Below are positions 8,338-17,315 of a stretch of 64,000 bases of DNA, in pieces. Position 1 is the stretch's first letter; the number at the start of each line of letters is the position of its first letter. Under the pieces are notes generated by a model. That model worked only from the letters and a program-made list of their open reading frames with translations, made no database searches and was not told the origin of the DNA. A program made the translations under genes and the position numbers. The DNA comes from Sinorhizobium medicae (GTDB lineage Bacteria > Pseudomonadota > Alphaproteobacteria > Rhizobiales > Rhizobiaceae). The stretch lies in NCBI RefSeq assembly GCF_007827695.1, contig NZ_VITA01000019.1, positions 1 through 64,000 of the forward strand, written 5' to 3'.

Positions 8338-10032
8338 ATGCCGGACGGCGATACGACACTGCCTGGTTCACCTTCCGTCGATTCTGGATTTTTCGCCGAT
8401 TTTGACGAAGTCGTCTCGCTTTACGACGAAAATTTTCAACTCATCGAATGCACGCCAAGGCACAGAGAAGCATATGTCGTCGAGTCCCTCATAGAGACGT
8501 CCCTTTGGCACATTTATCCTGAACTACTGGCGCCGGGTGCGAAGTCCGCTGTCGAGTTCGTGGTCGCGACCGGATTGCCGAGAACCGTCGAGATCGCACA
8601 TGCATCGGCCGGGCCCCGGCGCACGCTCCTCATTTTCCGCAGTAGGAGCGGCGTCGGAGTCGTCGAAGCTGAAAGCAGTGCCATGTATCGCGAGACGTTC
8701 AGGCAGAGCGAGAGCGATCGTGCGCTACTCCTGCATCAGGCGACCCATGACGTTCTGACCGGATTGCCCAACCGGCGTCAGTTCAGCGATCAGCTGCGCG
8801 GCGCGTTGCCAGTACCGAACGGTGCGCAAGTGGCGCTCATGCAGATCGATCTCGATGACTTCAAGCCGATCAACGATACATTGGGCCACGGGGCAGGCGA
8901 TGCAGTTCTCAAAATGGCGGCGGATCGGATCAGGAGCATTCTGAGGGATAGGGAGTTCGCGTACCGTTTGGCCGGGGACGAGTTCGCTGTCATTCAATGG
9001 AGGTCCGATCAGCCCAGCGAGGCCGAGCGCCTTGCAGACGCATTGATCAACGCGTTCAAAGAACCTTTTATGGTAGAGGGCATCAACGTTTTTGTTGGGG
9101 CAAGCGTCGGAATTGCAGTCGCTCCGGAAGACGGCAACGAAGTCGAGCAGCTTATGAAAGCTGCCGATATCGCGCTTTATGCAGCAAAGAAGGACGGTCG
9201 GGGCCGCTCAAGCACGTTTACCCGCTCCATGCTCGTCGTCCTCGAACAGAGGGAAATGCTGCGGCGCAGCCTGCGCACCGCCCTCCAGGAGGGGCAGTTC
9301 TTCCTCGAATACCAGCCATTGGTGAAACCATCGTCGTCGGTCGCCGGCTTCGAAGCACTCTTGCGTTGGCGTCACCCGCTGGTCGGCACTATCCCGCCGA
9401 ACGTCTTCATTCCAATGGCGGAAGCCGACGGCCTGATGAGCGACATCGGCCGGTGGCTTCTCGAGCGGGCGTGCCGGACAGCGATGGACTGGCCGTCCCA
9501 CTTCACGCTCGCGGTCAACTTATCGCCGGCGGAGTTCCTTCACGAGGGGCTTACGGATCGTGTGGCCCAGACGCTTGACCTGGTCGGGATGCGAGCAGAT
9601 CGCCTCGAGCTGGAAATTACCGAGTCGGTGCTGCTGGAACGTACGATCAACAATCTCGATACGCTTAACACATTGAACGTCCTGGGTGTGCAAATATCGC
9701 TCGACGATTTCGGTACCTACTACTCGTCGCTGAGTTATCTGAAGAATTTTCCCTTCGACACGATCAAGATCGATCAGTATTTCATCAAGGATCTCGAGAG
9801 GAATGAGAAGGGCCAGACGATCGTCCGCTCCATCATCGCGCTCGCTCATGGTCTCGGCATGAATGTCACTGCCGAAGGGGTCGAGACCGCGGGGCAGGCA
9901 GCCTGGCTCCAGAAAGAAGGCTGCGATCGGTTGCAGGGATATTTTCTAGGGGCGCCCATGGCTGCGGACGCGATAGGCGACTTTCTCCGCAAAGCCTCTG
10001 CCACTCCTGCCACAGGCCTTCAACGAATATGA
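8338..10032 (+). CDS. PAS-like/GGDEF/EAL c-di-GMP turnover protein
   Basis: A 564-residue soluble protein with three parts. Residues about 15-110 look like a PAS-type sensor (FFADFDEVVSLYDENFQLIE). Residues about 135-290 are a GGDEF domain whose signature reads RLAGDEF near residue 212, an AGDEF variant that can remain an active diguanylate cyclase. Residues about 310-550 are an EAL domain with EALLRW at 339, ELEITESVLL, and a loop-6 motif reading DDFGTYYSSL near 456, where the usual reading is DDFGTGYSSL. The EAL glutamate and most metal-site residues therefore look intact, but the Gly-to-Tyr change could lower phosphodiesterase activity. No membrane segment. The partner-switch genes start 70 bases downstream in the same direction, so the two probably share control. 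Net activity (making or breaking c-di-GMP) cannot be read from the sequence. Confidence 0.88.
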   Translation: MPDGDTTLPGSPSVDSGFFADFDEVVSLYDENFQLIECTPRHREAYVVESLIETSLWHIYPELLAPGAKSAVEFVVATGLPRTVEIAHASAGPRRTLLIFRSRSGVGVVEAESSAMYRETFRQSESDRALLLHQATHDVLTGLPNRRQFSDQLRGALPVPNGAQVALMQIDLDDFKPINDTLGHGAGDAVLKMAADRIRSILRDREFAYRLAGDEFAVIQWRSDQPSEAERLADALINAFKEPFMVEGINVFVGASVGIAVAPEDGNEVEQLMKAADIALYAAKKDGRGRSSTFTRSMLVVLEQREMLRRSLRTALQEGQFFLEYQPLVKPSSSVAGFEALLRWRHPLVGTIPPNVFIPMAEADGLMSDIGRWLLERACRTAMDWPSHFTLAVNLSPAEFLHEGLTDRVAQTLDLVGMRADRLELEITESVLLERTINNLDTLNTLNVLGVQISLDDFGTYYSSLSYLKNFPFDTIKIDQYFIKDLERNEKGQTIVRSIIALAHGLGMNVTAEGVETAGQAAWLQKEGCDRLQGYFLGAPMAADAIGDFLRKASATPATGLQRI

Positions 10033-10102
10033 GCGGGTGAATGCCGGTTTTTCGAACGGATTTTGAAGCAAGCGTCGCGTTTTTGCGTAAGGGAGAAGCT
10101 GC

Positions 10103-10621
10103 ATGCACGGAGCCGAAAATCACCGCACGGAGGCCGCTTACGAGCCCTTGCTCCAATTCGAGATGGAGATGGGCGCCTTTCTTTCCGATTGGAACCATTG
10201 CGATCAGCTGTCGAGCTTCATGGCTCGGATGATAAGTCACAATCGTACGGATCCCGTTCGCCACTCGAATTTCTTTTCATCCGCCCTGAACGAACTCCTG
10301 GAGGTTTCGTTCCGCGGCGGCTCACCCGATGGCCGGATCGGCTGTGCGGTCTATCGCAGGGGTCCGACCGAACGGGTCGAATTGACTTTCCCCTGTCCGC
10401 CCGGTCAGAGGCAGTTCTATGGCGAGGCGGTGGCGAAGACCCGCGACGGCGACGCTCATGCGCGCTACCTCGATTCCATCGCCACCGATCTCGCGCCCAG
10501 TCGCGAGGCTGTTCTTCTGGACCTCTCGATCAATTTCGACGCGGACGTTCGACTCGGCGAAAGCGATCCGCCATCGATCACGCTTGTCGTGGATCTGCCT
10601 CTTGAAGGAGTTGTGCGGTGA
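10103..10621 (+). CDS. Degenerate HATPase-like partner-switch protein (SiaB/slr1657-1659 neighbourhood type)
   Basis: A 172-residue soluble protein. Its only clear motif is SALNELLEVSFRGG (residues about 60-74), matching the N-box of anti-sigma/SpoIIAB-type ATPases and closely resembling the [10 protein letters not shown] box of the second HATPase gene at 14158. The glycine-rich ATP-lid motif seen in that second protein is absent, so ATP binding may be weak or lost. The start at 10103 has agggagaag upstream; the stop overlaps the next start by four bases (GTGA), so translation is coupled. By position and fold it is probably a kinase-like or docking partner for the STAS domain that begins the next gene, analogous to SiaB in the Pseudomonas SiaABC system. 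Function is inferred, not shown. Confidence 0.6.
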   Translation: MHGAENHRTEAAYEPLLQFEMEMGAFLSDWNHCDQLSSFMARMISHNRTDPVRHSNFFSSALNELLEVSFRGGSPDGRIGCAVYRRGPTERVELTFPCPPGQRQFYGEAVAKTRDGDAHARYLDSIATDLAPSREAVLLDLSINFDADVRLGESDPPSITLVVDLPLEGVVR

Positions 10622-11796
10622 ATACGACAGCGCTTGCAGTGCCCTTCAAGGCCGAATTCGACCCGAACAGCCAGGAGTTTGCTCTTTCCGGGGTGGTGCG
10701 GCCGCGCTCGGCCGACGAAATCGCCGCAATCATATCCATGCTGAAAGGCGCAATCGAAGAGGTGCGGGGCGTTCTCTACATCAACGTCAAGCGCCTCGTA
10801 CAGATGAACAACACGGCTTACCACGCTTTCGCGCGCGTTCTTCTCGATTCCTGTCGTACGAGATCGGACATTCGCTTTGTCGTCGTGACCTCCAGCGTCG
10901 TGGGCTGGACCGAGCGTATGTTCGCTCACTTGAACAGGATCGAGCCGCAAGTGACTGTCGAGGTCTACGACTCGAAGTTCTATCCCGGGCAAAGCTTCGT
11001 CGAAAACACCAGCTTTATTCCGATCCTGCGCACCCAAACGAAAATGACGTGGCGCCACGAGCGTGCCATCCTCCCGCGTCACGGCTTGCGTCCGGGCATG
11101 GCGATGGCAGACATATGTTGCGGCATCGGCGATTTCGCCATGCTCGCCCGAAAAGAGTTCCAGCCGGCGCGCATCGTTGCTCTCGATCATTCGAAAGCGA
11201 GCCTCGCCTATGCGCGCGACGTGGCGTCCGGCTTCGGCGTAACCGATATCGAATACACCTATGGCGATGCCTCCGAGATGCTGCTCGAGGACAACCAGTT
11301 CGACTTCGTCACGTGCCGGCACTCACTGCAGATATTCAATCAGCCGGACATGCTTCTGAAAGAGCTCTTCCGAATTTGCAAGCCGGGCGGGCGGGTATAC
11401 ATTACCAACGAGAAAAATTCGCACTGTCTCGGCGAACCGCGCTCGCAGAGCATTCAATGGACGTACAATGAAGTCGCGAGGCTGTTCAGTCATTTCGAGA
11501 TGGATGTGGAGCTCGGGCCAAAGAGCAAGCGCTACCTTGTCGACGCCGGTTTCGACGATATTCTCGTCGAATCCTTTATGGTCACCAATCTCGACGGAGA
11601 TCCCCAGGACTTTGCAGATATCATCGCTGCCTGGGAGAACGTCTATGCCGGTGAAATGGCCGTGAAGCGAGGCGACCCCCCCGAATTCATAGAGCGCTTC
11701 CGCCAAGGCTTCCGGGACCACATATTCGCGGCCCTCCATCCTAAGGGTTACGCCGGTTGGCCGATCTGGGCCGCTTCTGGACGCAAGCCGCTATGA
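10618..11796 (+). CDS. STAS-like domain fused to SAM-dependent methyltransferase
   Basis: A 392-residue protein with a GTG start preceded by aaggag. Residues 1-130 resemble the STAS protein encoded at 14715: INVKRLVQMNNTAYHAF lines up with [17 protein letters not shown], placing NNT where the phospho-acceptor NSS would be. Residues about 150-290 are a class I methyltransferase with motif I ADICCGIGDFA near 163, the acidic ribose-binding end VALDHS, and FDFVTCRHSLQIF plus PGGRVYITNEK. The C-terminal 90 residues are helical and unassigned. It overlaps both neighbours by four bases. The architecture suggests a methyltransferase whose activity is switched by phosphorylation or partner binding; the methyl acceptor is unknown. 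Automatic annotation would probably call it UbiE-like on the methyltransferase half alone. Confidence 0.75.
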   Translation: MNTTALAVPFKAEFDPNSQEFALSGVVRPRSADEIAAIISMLKGAIEEVRGVLYINVKRLVQMNNTAYHAFARVLLDSCRTRSDIRFVVVTSSVVGWTERMFAHLNRIEPQVTVEVYDSKFYPGQSFVENTSFIPILRTQTKMTWRHERAILPRHGLRPGMAMADICCGIGDFAMLARKEFQPARIVALDHSKASLAYARDVASGFGVTDIEYTYGDASEMLLEDNQFDFVTCRHSLQIFNQPDMLLKELFRICKPGGRVYITNEKNSHCLGEPRSQSIQWTYNEVARLFSHFEMDVELGPKSKRYLVDAGFDDILVESFMVTNLDGDPQDFADIIAAWENVYAGEMAVKRGDPPEFIERFRQGFRDHIFAALHPKGYAGWPIWAASGRKPL

Positions 11797-14153
11797 GCGT
11801 GATGGGCGAAAACACCGCTCGTTTGGGCTTGCGTTCGTTCCGCGCCAAGTTCGTTCTGGTCGTCGGAGGCGCCGTGCTGTTCGATCTGCTCGTCACCGGC
11901 GGTCTTGCGCTCTGGAATGTACAAAGGCTCTCGCGCGATGCAGCAGCGGAAGTCGGGCGGGGCCTGGAGGAGGCGAACCAGGATTATATCCGCTCCTATG
12001 CGGAAACGACGGCCGCCCGCGTCAATCTTCTGCTCAACCAGGTTCATTCGGATGTAGGCACACTGGCGGGGGTTCTCCAGGAGCAAATCGACCGGCCGGT
12101 GCGAAAATCGCAAATAGGGGAAGCAATGGCGCGTGGTGCGCCGGGAACCGTGGCGGTTGCCTACGACGAGAAAGGCGGGTGGGCTCAAAATCTGCCAGGT
12201 CCGCCGTCGGTCGTCAGCGTCTGGGGGTATCTTCTCGATCAAAATCACTTTCCGCTTCCCGATGTGCAGACCGACATCGAGAACAGCGCGGTCCTGGACC
12301 TCGTCGCGCCGAGCCTTCTGGCGAATGGCCAGTCGAAGCTGCAGATGTACTACATCGGCCCAAAGGAGCGGCCGATCTTCAGGACGGCACCCTATACGGA
12401 TCAGGCTCAGACTTTCGACAAACTGTATCCGGGACACAATGCGGCGGAGTTCTGGTCTTTTTTCTTTCCGGGTCTTTACGAATCCTGGGAGCAATGGGCG
12501 CGTGAGCCGGAGTCACGTCCTGTGAATGACGACATTACCCAGACGGCGCCCTATACCGACGCGATAACCGGCAAGCTCATCGTCAGTTTCTTCCAGCCGC
12601 TATGGTCGCGCGACCGCAGCCGGGTGCTAGGCGCTGCCGGCACCGATATCACGCTCGACCAACTGGCCGAGATCGTCGAGAACGTCAAAGTGGCGGAAAC
12701 CGGTTTCGGTTTCCTGACGATGTCGGACGGCAACGTTGTTGCCATTAATCCGGTCGGAGAAAAGGTTATTGGCCTGCGGGCGTCGAACGCTGCCGCCAGC
12801 GGCGGCGTGACAGGACTGGATCGCTCCTTGCGACGGAGCATTCAGCCGGCGATTGCGCAGTTGCCCCTGGAAGAGGACGGACTGCTCAAGCACATACTGC
12901 TCGAGGAGAACGGCGAGAGGGTGCCGTACCTGGTCGTCCTAAAACACTTGCAGCCAACCAACCTCTGGGCGTCGGGCCCGGTCAGCCGCGAAGCCATGTT
13001 GCTCGGAATCGCCGTGCCGGAGCGGGAAATCTACGCTTCGCTTTTCGCCGCCCAGGCCGGGATCTCGAAGGCGACGAACAGAATCCTGATCTATCAGGTC
13101 CTCGCGCTTCTCGTATCCCTCTTCTTCGTCATCGCCGCCGTATTCGCAATTTCCAAGCGCATCACCGGCGGCATAAGCGCGCTCGCCAATGCCGCCAAGC
13201 GCATTGAGGCCAAGGACTATTCAGTAAGGGTCGACATTCCGACGCGCGACGAGGTCGGCGAGGCCGGCGCAGCCTTCAATCGTATGGCCGAAGAGATCAG
13301 CTTTCACACAGAGAACCTCGAGCAGCTGGTCGAGGACAGGACGAAGGAGATCGAAGAGGCGAACCTCCAGATCTCAGCTCTGAACCAGCAGTTGCGCAGC
13401 GAAAACTTGCGCCTGGGCGCGGAACTCGCAGTCGCCCGACATATCCAGATGATGGTTCTGCCTAAGGCCGGCGAACTCGAAGAAATCGCCGAGCTCGAAA
13501 TCGCCGCTTATATGCGGCCCGCCGACGAGGTTGGAGGCGACTACTACGACGTTCTCAGGGACGGAAACCGATTGAAGATTGGAATTGGCGATGTGACCGG
13601 GCACGGTCTCGAGAGCGGCGTGCTGATGCTGATGGTTCAATCCGTGGCCCGTGGCTTGCAGGAAGTGGGCGAGATGGAGCCGGCGCAATTCCTCAACCGC
13701 GTCAACCGGGCAATCTACAAGAATCTGGTCAGGACCAGCACCAACAAGCACCTCTCCCTTGCATTTCTCGACTATGACGGCGCAAGGCTGATCCTTTCTG
13801 GCCAGCACGAGGAGTTGATCGTCATCAGAGATATCGAAAAGGTGGAGCGGATCGACACCCTCGATCTCGGACTTCCCATCGGCTTGGAGCCTGATATCTC
13901 TCCATTCGTCGCAACGCGCGAAATCTCCTTCGGCAGCGGCGATATGATCGTCCTCCATACCGATGGCGTGACGGAGGCGGAGAGCGGAAGCGGTGAGCTC
14001 TTCGGCATCGAAAGGCTCTGCGAAAGCGCGCGCTGTCGCTATGGCAGCAGCGCTGAGGAGGTCAAGTCCGGCATTATAGAGGATTTAATGACACATATAG
14101 GCACCCAGAAAATTCACGACGATATCACTCTGGTGGTGATGAGACACAGGTGA
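11793..14153 (+). CDS. Membrane sensor phosphatase: Cache-HAMP-SpoIIE (SiaA/RsbU-like)
   Basis: A 786-residue inner-membrane receptor. A first membrane segment lies near residues 20-45, then about 385 residues of periplasmic sensor resembling a double Cache domain, a second membrane segment (near 430-452), a HAMP linker with TRDEVGEAGAAFNRMAEEI, a short coiled coil and a C-terminal SpoIIE-type PP2C phosphatase (about 555-786). The metal-binding acidic motifs EVGGDYYDV and GDVTGHGLESG, plus HTDGVTEAES and HDDITLVVM, are all present, so the phosphatase should be active. The start at 11793 gives an ATGA overlap with the methyltransferase stop. It most likely dephosphorylates one or both STAS domains of the module in response to an extracellular ligand, as RsbU and SiaA do. 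Confidence 0.85.
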   Translation: MSVMGENTARLGLRSFRAKFVLVVGGAVLFDLLVTGGLALWNVQRLSRDAAAEVGRGLEEANQDYIRSYAETTAARVNLLLNQVHSDVGTLAGVLQEQIDRPVRKSQIGEAMARGAPGTVAVAYDEKGGWAQNLPGPPSVVSVWGYLLDQNHFPLPDVQTDIENSAVLDLVAPSLLANGQSKLQMYYIGPKERPIFRTAPYTDQAQTFDKLYPGHNAAEFWSFFFPGLYESWEQWAREPESRPVNDDITQTAPYTDAITGKLIVSFFQPLWSRDRSRVLGAAGTDITLDQLAEIVENVKVAETGFGFLTMSDGNVVAINPVGEKVIGLRASNAAASGGVTGLDRSLRRSIQPAIAQLPLEEDGLLKHILLEENGERVPYLVVLKHLQPTNLWASGPVSREAMLLGIAVPEREIYASLFAAQAGISKATNRILIYQVLALLVSLFFVIAAVFAISKRITGGISALANAAKRIEAKDYSVRVDIPTRDEVGEAGAAFNRMAEEISFHTENLEQLVEDRTKEIEEANLQISALNQQLRSENLRLGAELAVARHIQMMVLPKAGELEEIAELEIAAYMRPADEVGGDYYDVLRDGNRLKIGIGDVTGHGLESGVLMLMVQSVARGLQEVGEMEPAQFLNRVNRAIYKNLVRTSTNKHLSLAFLDYDGARLILSGQHEELIVIRDIEKVERIDTLDLGLPIGLEPDISPFVATREISFGSGDMIVLHTDGVTEAESGSGELFGIERLCESARCRYGSSAEEVKSGIIEDLMTHIGTQKIHDDITLVVMRHR

Positions 14154-14157
14154 GCGG

Positions 14158-15068
<911 letters not shown>

Positions 15069-15269
15069 ACGAGGTGCGCCGATTCACGGAACTCGCACGC
15101 GCCTCCGGCTGAAGAGAACAGGAATACATTTCATCGCCCGCATCGCTTCCTTTCGCATCGCGCATTGCGGGCTGCTGCGCATGCTCTTGGATATTGCGCT
15201 CGGAACAAGTCTTGAGTCAGGGGGTTGTTCTGCCCGAAGGGACGCAATTCGCATACGGGAGAATGCCTA

Positions 15270-15689
15270 ATGAAAAATCTGATCATCAAAGGTGCCATTG
15301 TTCTGGGTGTTGGACTCGGCTGTTTCGCTGCTCCCGCAGCAGCGCAGAGCACGACCAAGAACAGCGCCGTAACCGGCGCAGCCGGCGGAGCTGCTGCAGG
15401 TGCAGTCGTAGGCGGACCTGTCGGGGCTGCCGTTGGAGGCGTCGCAGGAGCCGTTGCGGGTGCGGCCATAGACCCGCCGCCGCCGAAGATCATTGAGTAT
15501 GTCGAGACGCAGCCGCTGCCGGCGGAGCCGGTGGTGGTTCAACAGGAGATCGTCGTCGGAAAACCGCTGCCTGAAACAGTGGTTGTTACGCCGATCCCTG
15601 ACGATTCGCGTTATGCCTATGCGGTCGTCAACGAAAAACGCGTCATCGTCGAGCCGAAGAGCCGAACGGTAGTGCAGGTCGTCCAGTAA
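15270..15689 (+). CDS. Small secreted glycine/alanine-rich protein (DUF1236-like)
   Basis: A 139-residue protein with a clear signal peptide (cleavage expected after APAAAQ). A Gly/Ala/Val-rich segment follows (residues about 35-75) that resembles glycine-zipper membrane-inserting sequences, then a proline/valine-rich linker and a C-terminal part with VVTPIPDDSRYAYAVVNEKRVIVEP, typical of the DUF1236 proteins common in Rhizobiales. Function is unknown; it probably sits in the envelope. The start is supported by gggag fourteen bases upstream. It lies 200 bases after the STAS gene and is not obviously part of that operon. A long inverted repeat after its stop (15719-15767) may end transcription here. 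Confidence 0.7.
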   Translation: MKNLIIKGAIVLGVGLGCFAAPAAAQSTTKNSAVTGAAGGAAAGAVVGGPVGAAVGGVAGAVAGAAIDPPPPKIIEYVETQPLPAEPVVVQQEIVVGKPLPETVVVTPIPDDSRYAYAVVNEKRVIVEPKSRTVVQVVQ

Positions 15690-15718
15690 ACCAGTAGACC
15701 TGAAAAGCTGAATACTCC

Positions 15719-15767
15719 TTGGAGCGGGGAAGCACGTGCGCGACTTTCCGCCTGCATCCCGCTCCAA
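15719..15767. repeat. 10-bp perfect inverted repeat between converging genes
   Basis: TTGGAGCGGG (15719-15728) is the exact complement of CCCGCTCCAA (15758-15767), with a 29-base spacer. It lies between the end of the secreted-protein gene and the end of the oppositely oriented TetR gene, so it could act as a bidirectional terminator, although no T-run follows either arm. Confidence 0.4.
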
Positions 15768-15802
15768 CCGTTTCGATCGATCCGAGCTTAAATCATCGTG
15801 AT

Positions 15803-16426
15803 TTATGGGCGCCGGACGCTGTCCTCCCGCGTCAACATACCCCAAGCGGCCATTGCTCCGTCCGCGACGTTTTTCAGCGTTTGATAACTGCCGCCATCCC
15901 GCGCAAGAATCGACATTCCGTGCTGTACCGTGGCATAAAAGGTGGCGACAGCCTCGGGGTCCAGGCTGTCGGGCAGTTCACCTTCCGCGATCGCGGCCTC
16001 CAGACGTTGACGCAGTTTATCGACGTTCTCCGTGCGGTGCCGGGACAGCGCATCGCAGACCGCTTTCGGTATTGCGGACTGATGAAGTCCACCAAGCGCT
16101 ATCAGGCAGCCATGCGGGGTATCCGGCTGAGAATAGGCCTTGGCTGTCGCGGCGAGGAAACGGCTGAACGCCTCCCTTGCGGTCGGTGCTGTTTCCATCG
16201 GTTGCCAAATTTCGGTGCCGACCGTTTGCGCATAGAGTTCCATTGCCTCGAGGTAGAGCGCCTCCTTGCAGCCAAATGCGGCGTAGAGGCTGGGCGCATT
16301 GATACCCATGGCCGCGGTCAGCGCTGTCAGCGAGGCGCCCTCAAAACCCTTCTCCCAAAAAACCTGCATGGCGCGCATAAGCGCGTCGGCACGATCGAAA
16401 CTTCTGGGGCGGCCTTTGTCGGGCAT
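15803..16426 (-). CDS. TetR-family transcriptional repressor
   Basis: A 207-residue TetR regulator. The N-terminal helix-turn-helix covers about residues 10-55 (AMQVFWEKGFEGASLTALT followed by AAMGINAPSLYAAFGCKEAL), the usual TetR layout, and the helical C-terminal domain (ligand pocket) matches the AcrR/NemR-like subgroup with a TetR_C domain ending near residue 195. It is divergent from the SDR gene with a shared 100-base control region carrying a long inverted operator, so it very likely represses that dehydrogenase and itself. The inducer is unknown; such pairs commonly respond to reactive electrophiles or small aromatics. Confidence 0.85.
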   Translation of the reverse strand: MPDKGRPRSFDRADALMRAMQVFWEKGFEGASLTALTAAMGINAPSLYAAFGCKEALYLEAMELYAQTVGTEIWQPMETAPTAREAFSRFLAATAKAYSQPDTPHGCLIALGGLHQSAIPKAVCDALSRHRTENVDKLRQRLEAAIAEGELPDSLDPEAVATFYATVQHGMSILARDGGSYQTLKNVADGAMAAWGMLTREDSVRRP

Positions 16427-16440
16427 TGATCAACTCGTTC

Positions 16441-16513
16441 TGTAGTGATCGATAAATATATCGCTTGACAAGAGTTGGCAAGCTCAGGCACCTTTTGTGT
16501 ATCGATCACTACA
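16441..16513. promoter_or_regulatory. Divergent tetR/SDR control region with inverted operators
   Basis: TGTAGTGATCGATA (16441-16454) recurs as its exact inverted complement TATCGATCACTACA (16500-16513), 14 of 14 bases. The left copy continues into a local palindrome CGATA-AATA-TATCG. A TTGACA (16465-16470) lies between the copies. Each copy sits next to the start of one divergent gene, the arrangement expected for a TetR dimer controlling both promoters. Confidence 0.6.
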
Positions 16514-16526
16514 AAAGGAATCCACG

Positions 16527-17273
16527 ATGACAACGGGTGCTTTGGCCGGCAAGGCCGCTTTCGTTACCGGCGGCAGCAGGGGTATAGGCGCGGCGATCGC
16601 AAGGAAACTTGCCCGGGAAGGGGCGTCGGTGGCACTTACCTACGTCAATTCGGCCGACCAGGCGCAGGCGGTCGTCTCTGAGATCGAGCTGGCGGGCGGC
16701 CGCGCCATTGCCATTCGGGCCGATAACCGCGACGCAGAAAGCATCGAACGCGCCGTTCGCCATGCAGCCGAGACCCTGGGCCGGCTGGACATATTGGTGA
16801 ACAGCGCCGGCATCTGGCACTCCGCCCCTCTGGACGAAACGACCGTCGCCGATTTTGACGAGGTGATGGCGGTCAACTTTCGCGCGCCCTTCGTCGCTAT
16901 CCGTTCCGCATCAAGACATCTCGGCGACGGCGGCAGGATAATCACGATCGGCAGCAATCTGGCGGAACTGGTTCCATGGCCCGGGATCAGCCTCTATTCG
17001 GCCAGCAAGGCCGCTCTGATCGGCCTGACGAAAGGTCTGGCGCGTGACCTCGGACCGAGAGGGATCACCGTGAACATTGTTCATCCAGGGTCGACGAACA
17101 CCGACATGAACCCGGCCAATGGCGATCATGCGGAAGCTCAACGAGAACGCATCGCCACCGGCGGCTTCGGTGAGCCGCAAGATATTGCCGGCTTCGTTGC
17201 ATGGCTGGCAGGCCCGGATGGAAAATTCGTCAGTGGGGCATCGTTGACGATCGACGGCGGCGCGAATGCATGA
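16527..17273 (+). CDS. Short-chain dehydrogenase/reductase (SDR)
   Basis: A 248-residue classical SDR oxidoreductase using NAD(P). The cofactor motif TGGSRGIGAAIA starts near residue 14, NSAG follows near residue 90, the catalytic serine is in TIGSNLAEL and the YSASK active-site motif lies near residue 156. The C terminus ends in ASLTIDGGANA, as in 3-oxoacyl-ACP reductase-like SDRs. The substrate cannot be assigned. The ATG has aagga upstream. It is transcribed away from the TetR gene and its regulation is almost certainly by that repressor. It is followed 43 bases later by the convergent end of cuxR. Confidence 0.88.
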   Translation: MTTGALAGKAAFVTGGSRGIGAAIARKLAREGASVALTYVNSADQAQAVVSEIELAGGRAIAIRADNRDAESIERAVRHAAETLGRLDILVNSAGIWHSAPLDETTVADFDEVMAVNFRAPFVAIRSASRHLGDGGRIITIGSNLAELVPWPGISLYSASKAALIGLTKGLARDLGPRGITVNIVHPGSTNTDMNPANGDHAEAQRERIATGGFGEPQDIAGFVAWLAGPDGKFVSGASLTIDGGANA

Positions 17274-17315
17274 GTCTGGAAAACAGCAGTTCCGGTATCG
17301 TCATCGGCTCAACCC

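Noticed and set aside
15719-16429. Plus-strand frame opposite the tetR gene
   Set aside because: The TetR reading on the minus strand has an intact helix-turn-helix and shared operators; the plus frame has no domain.
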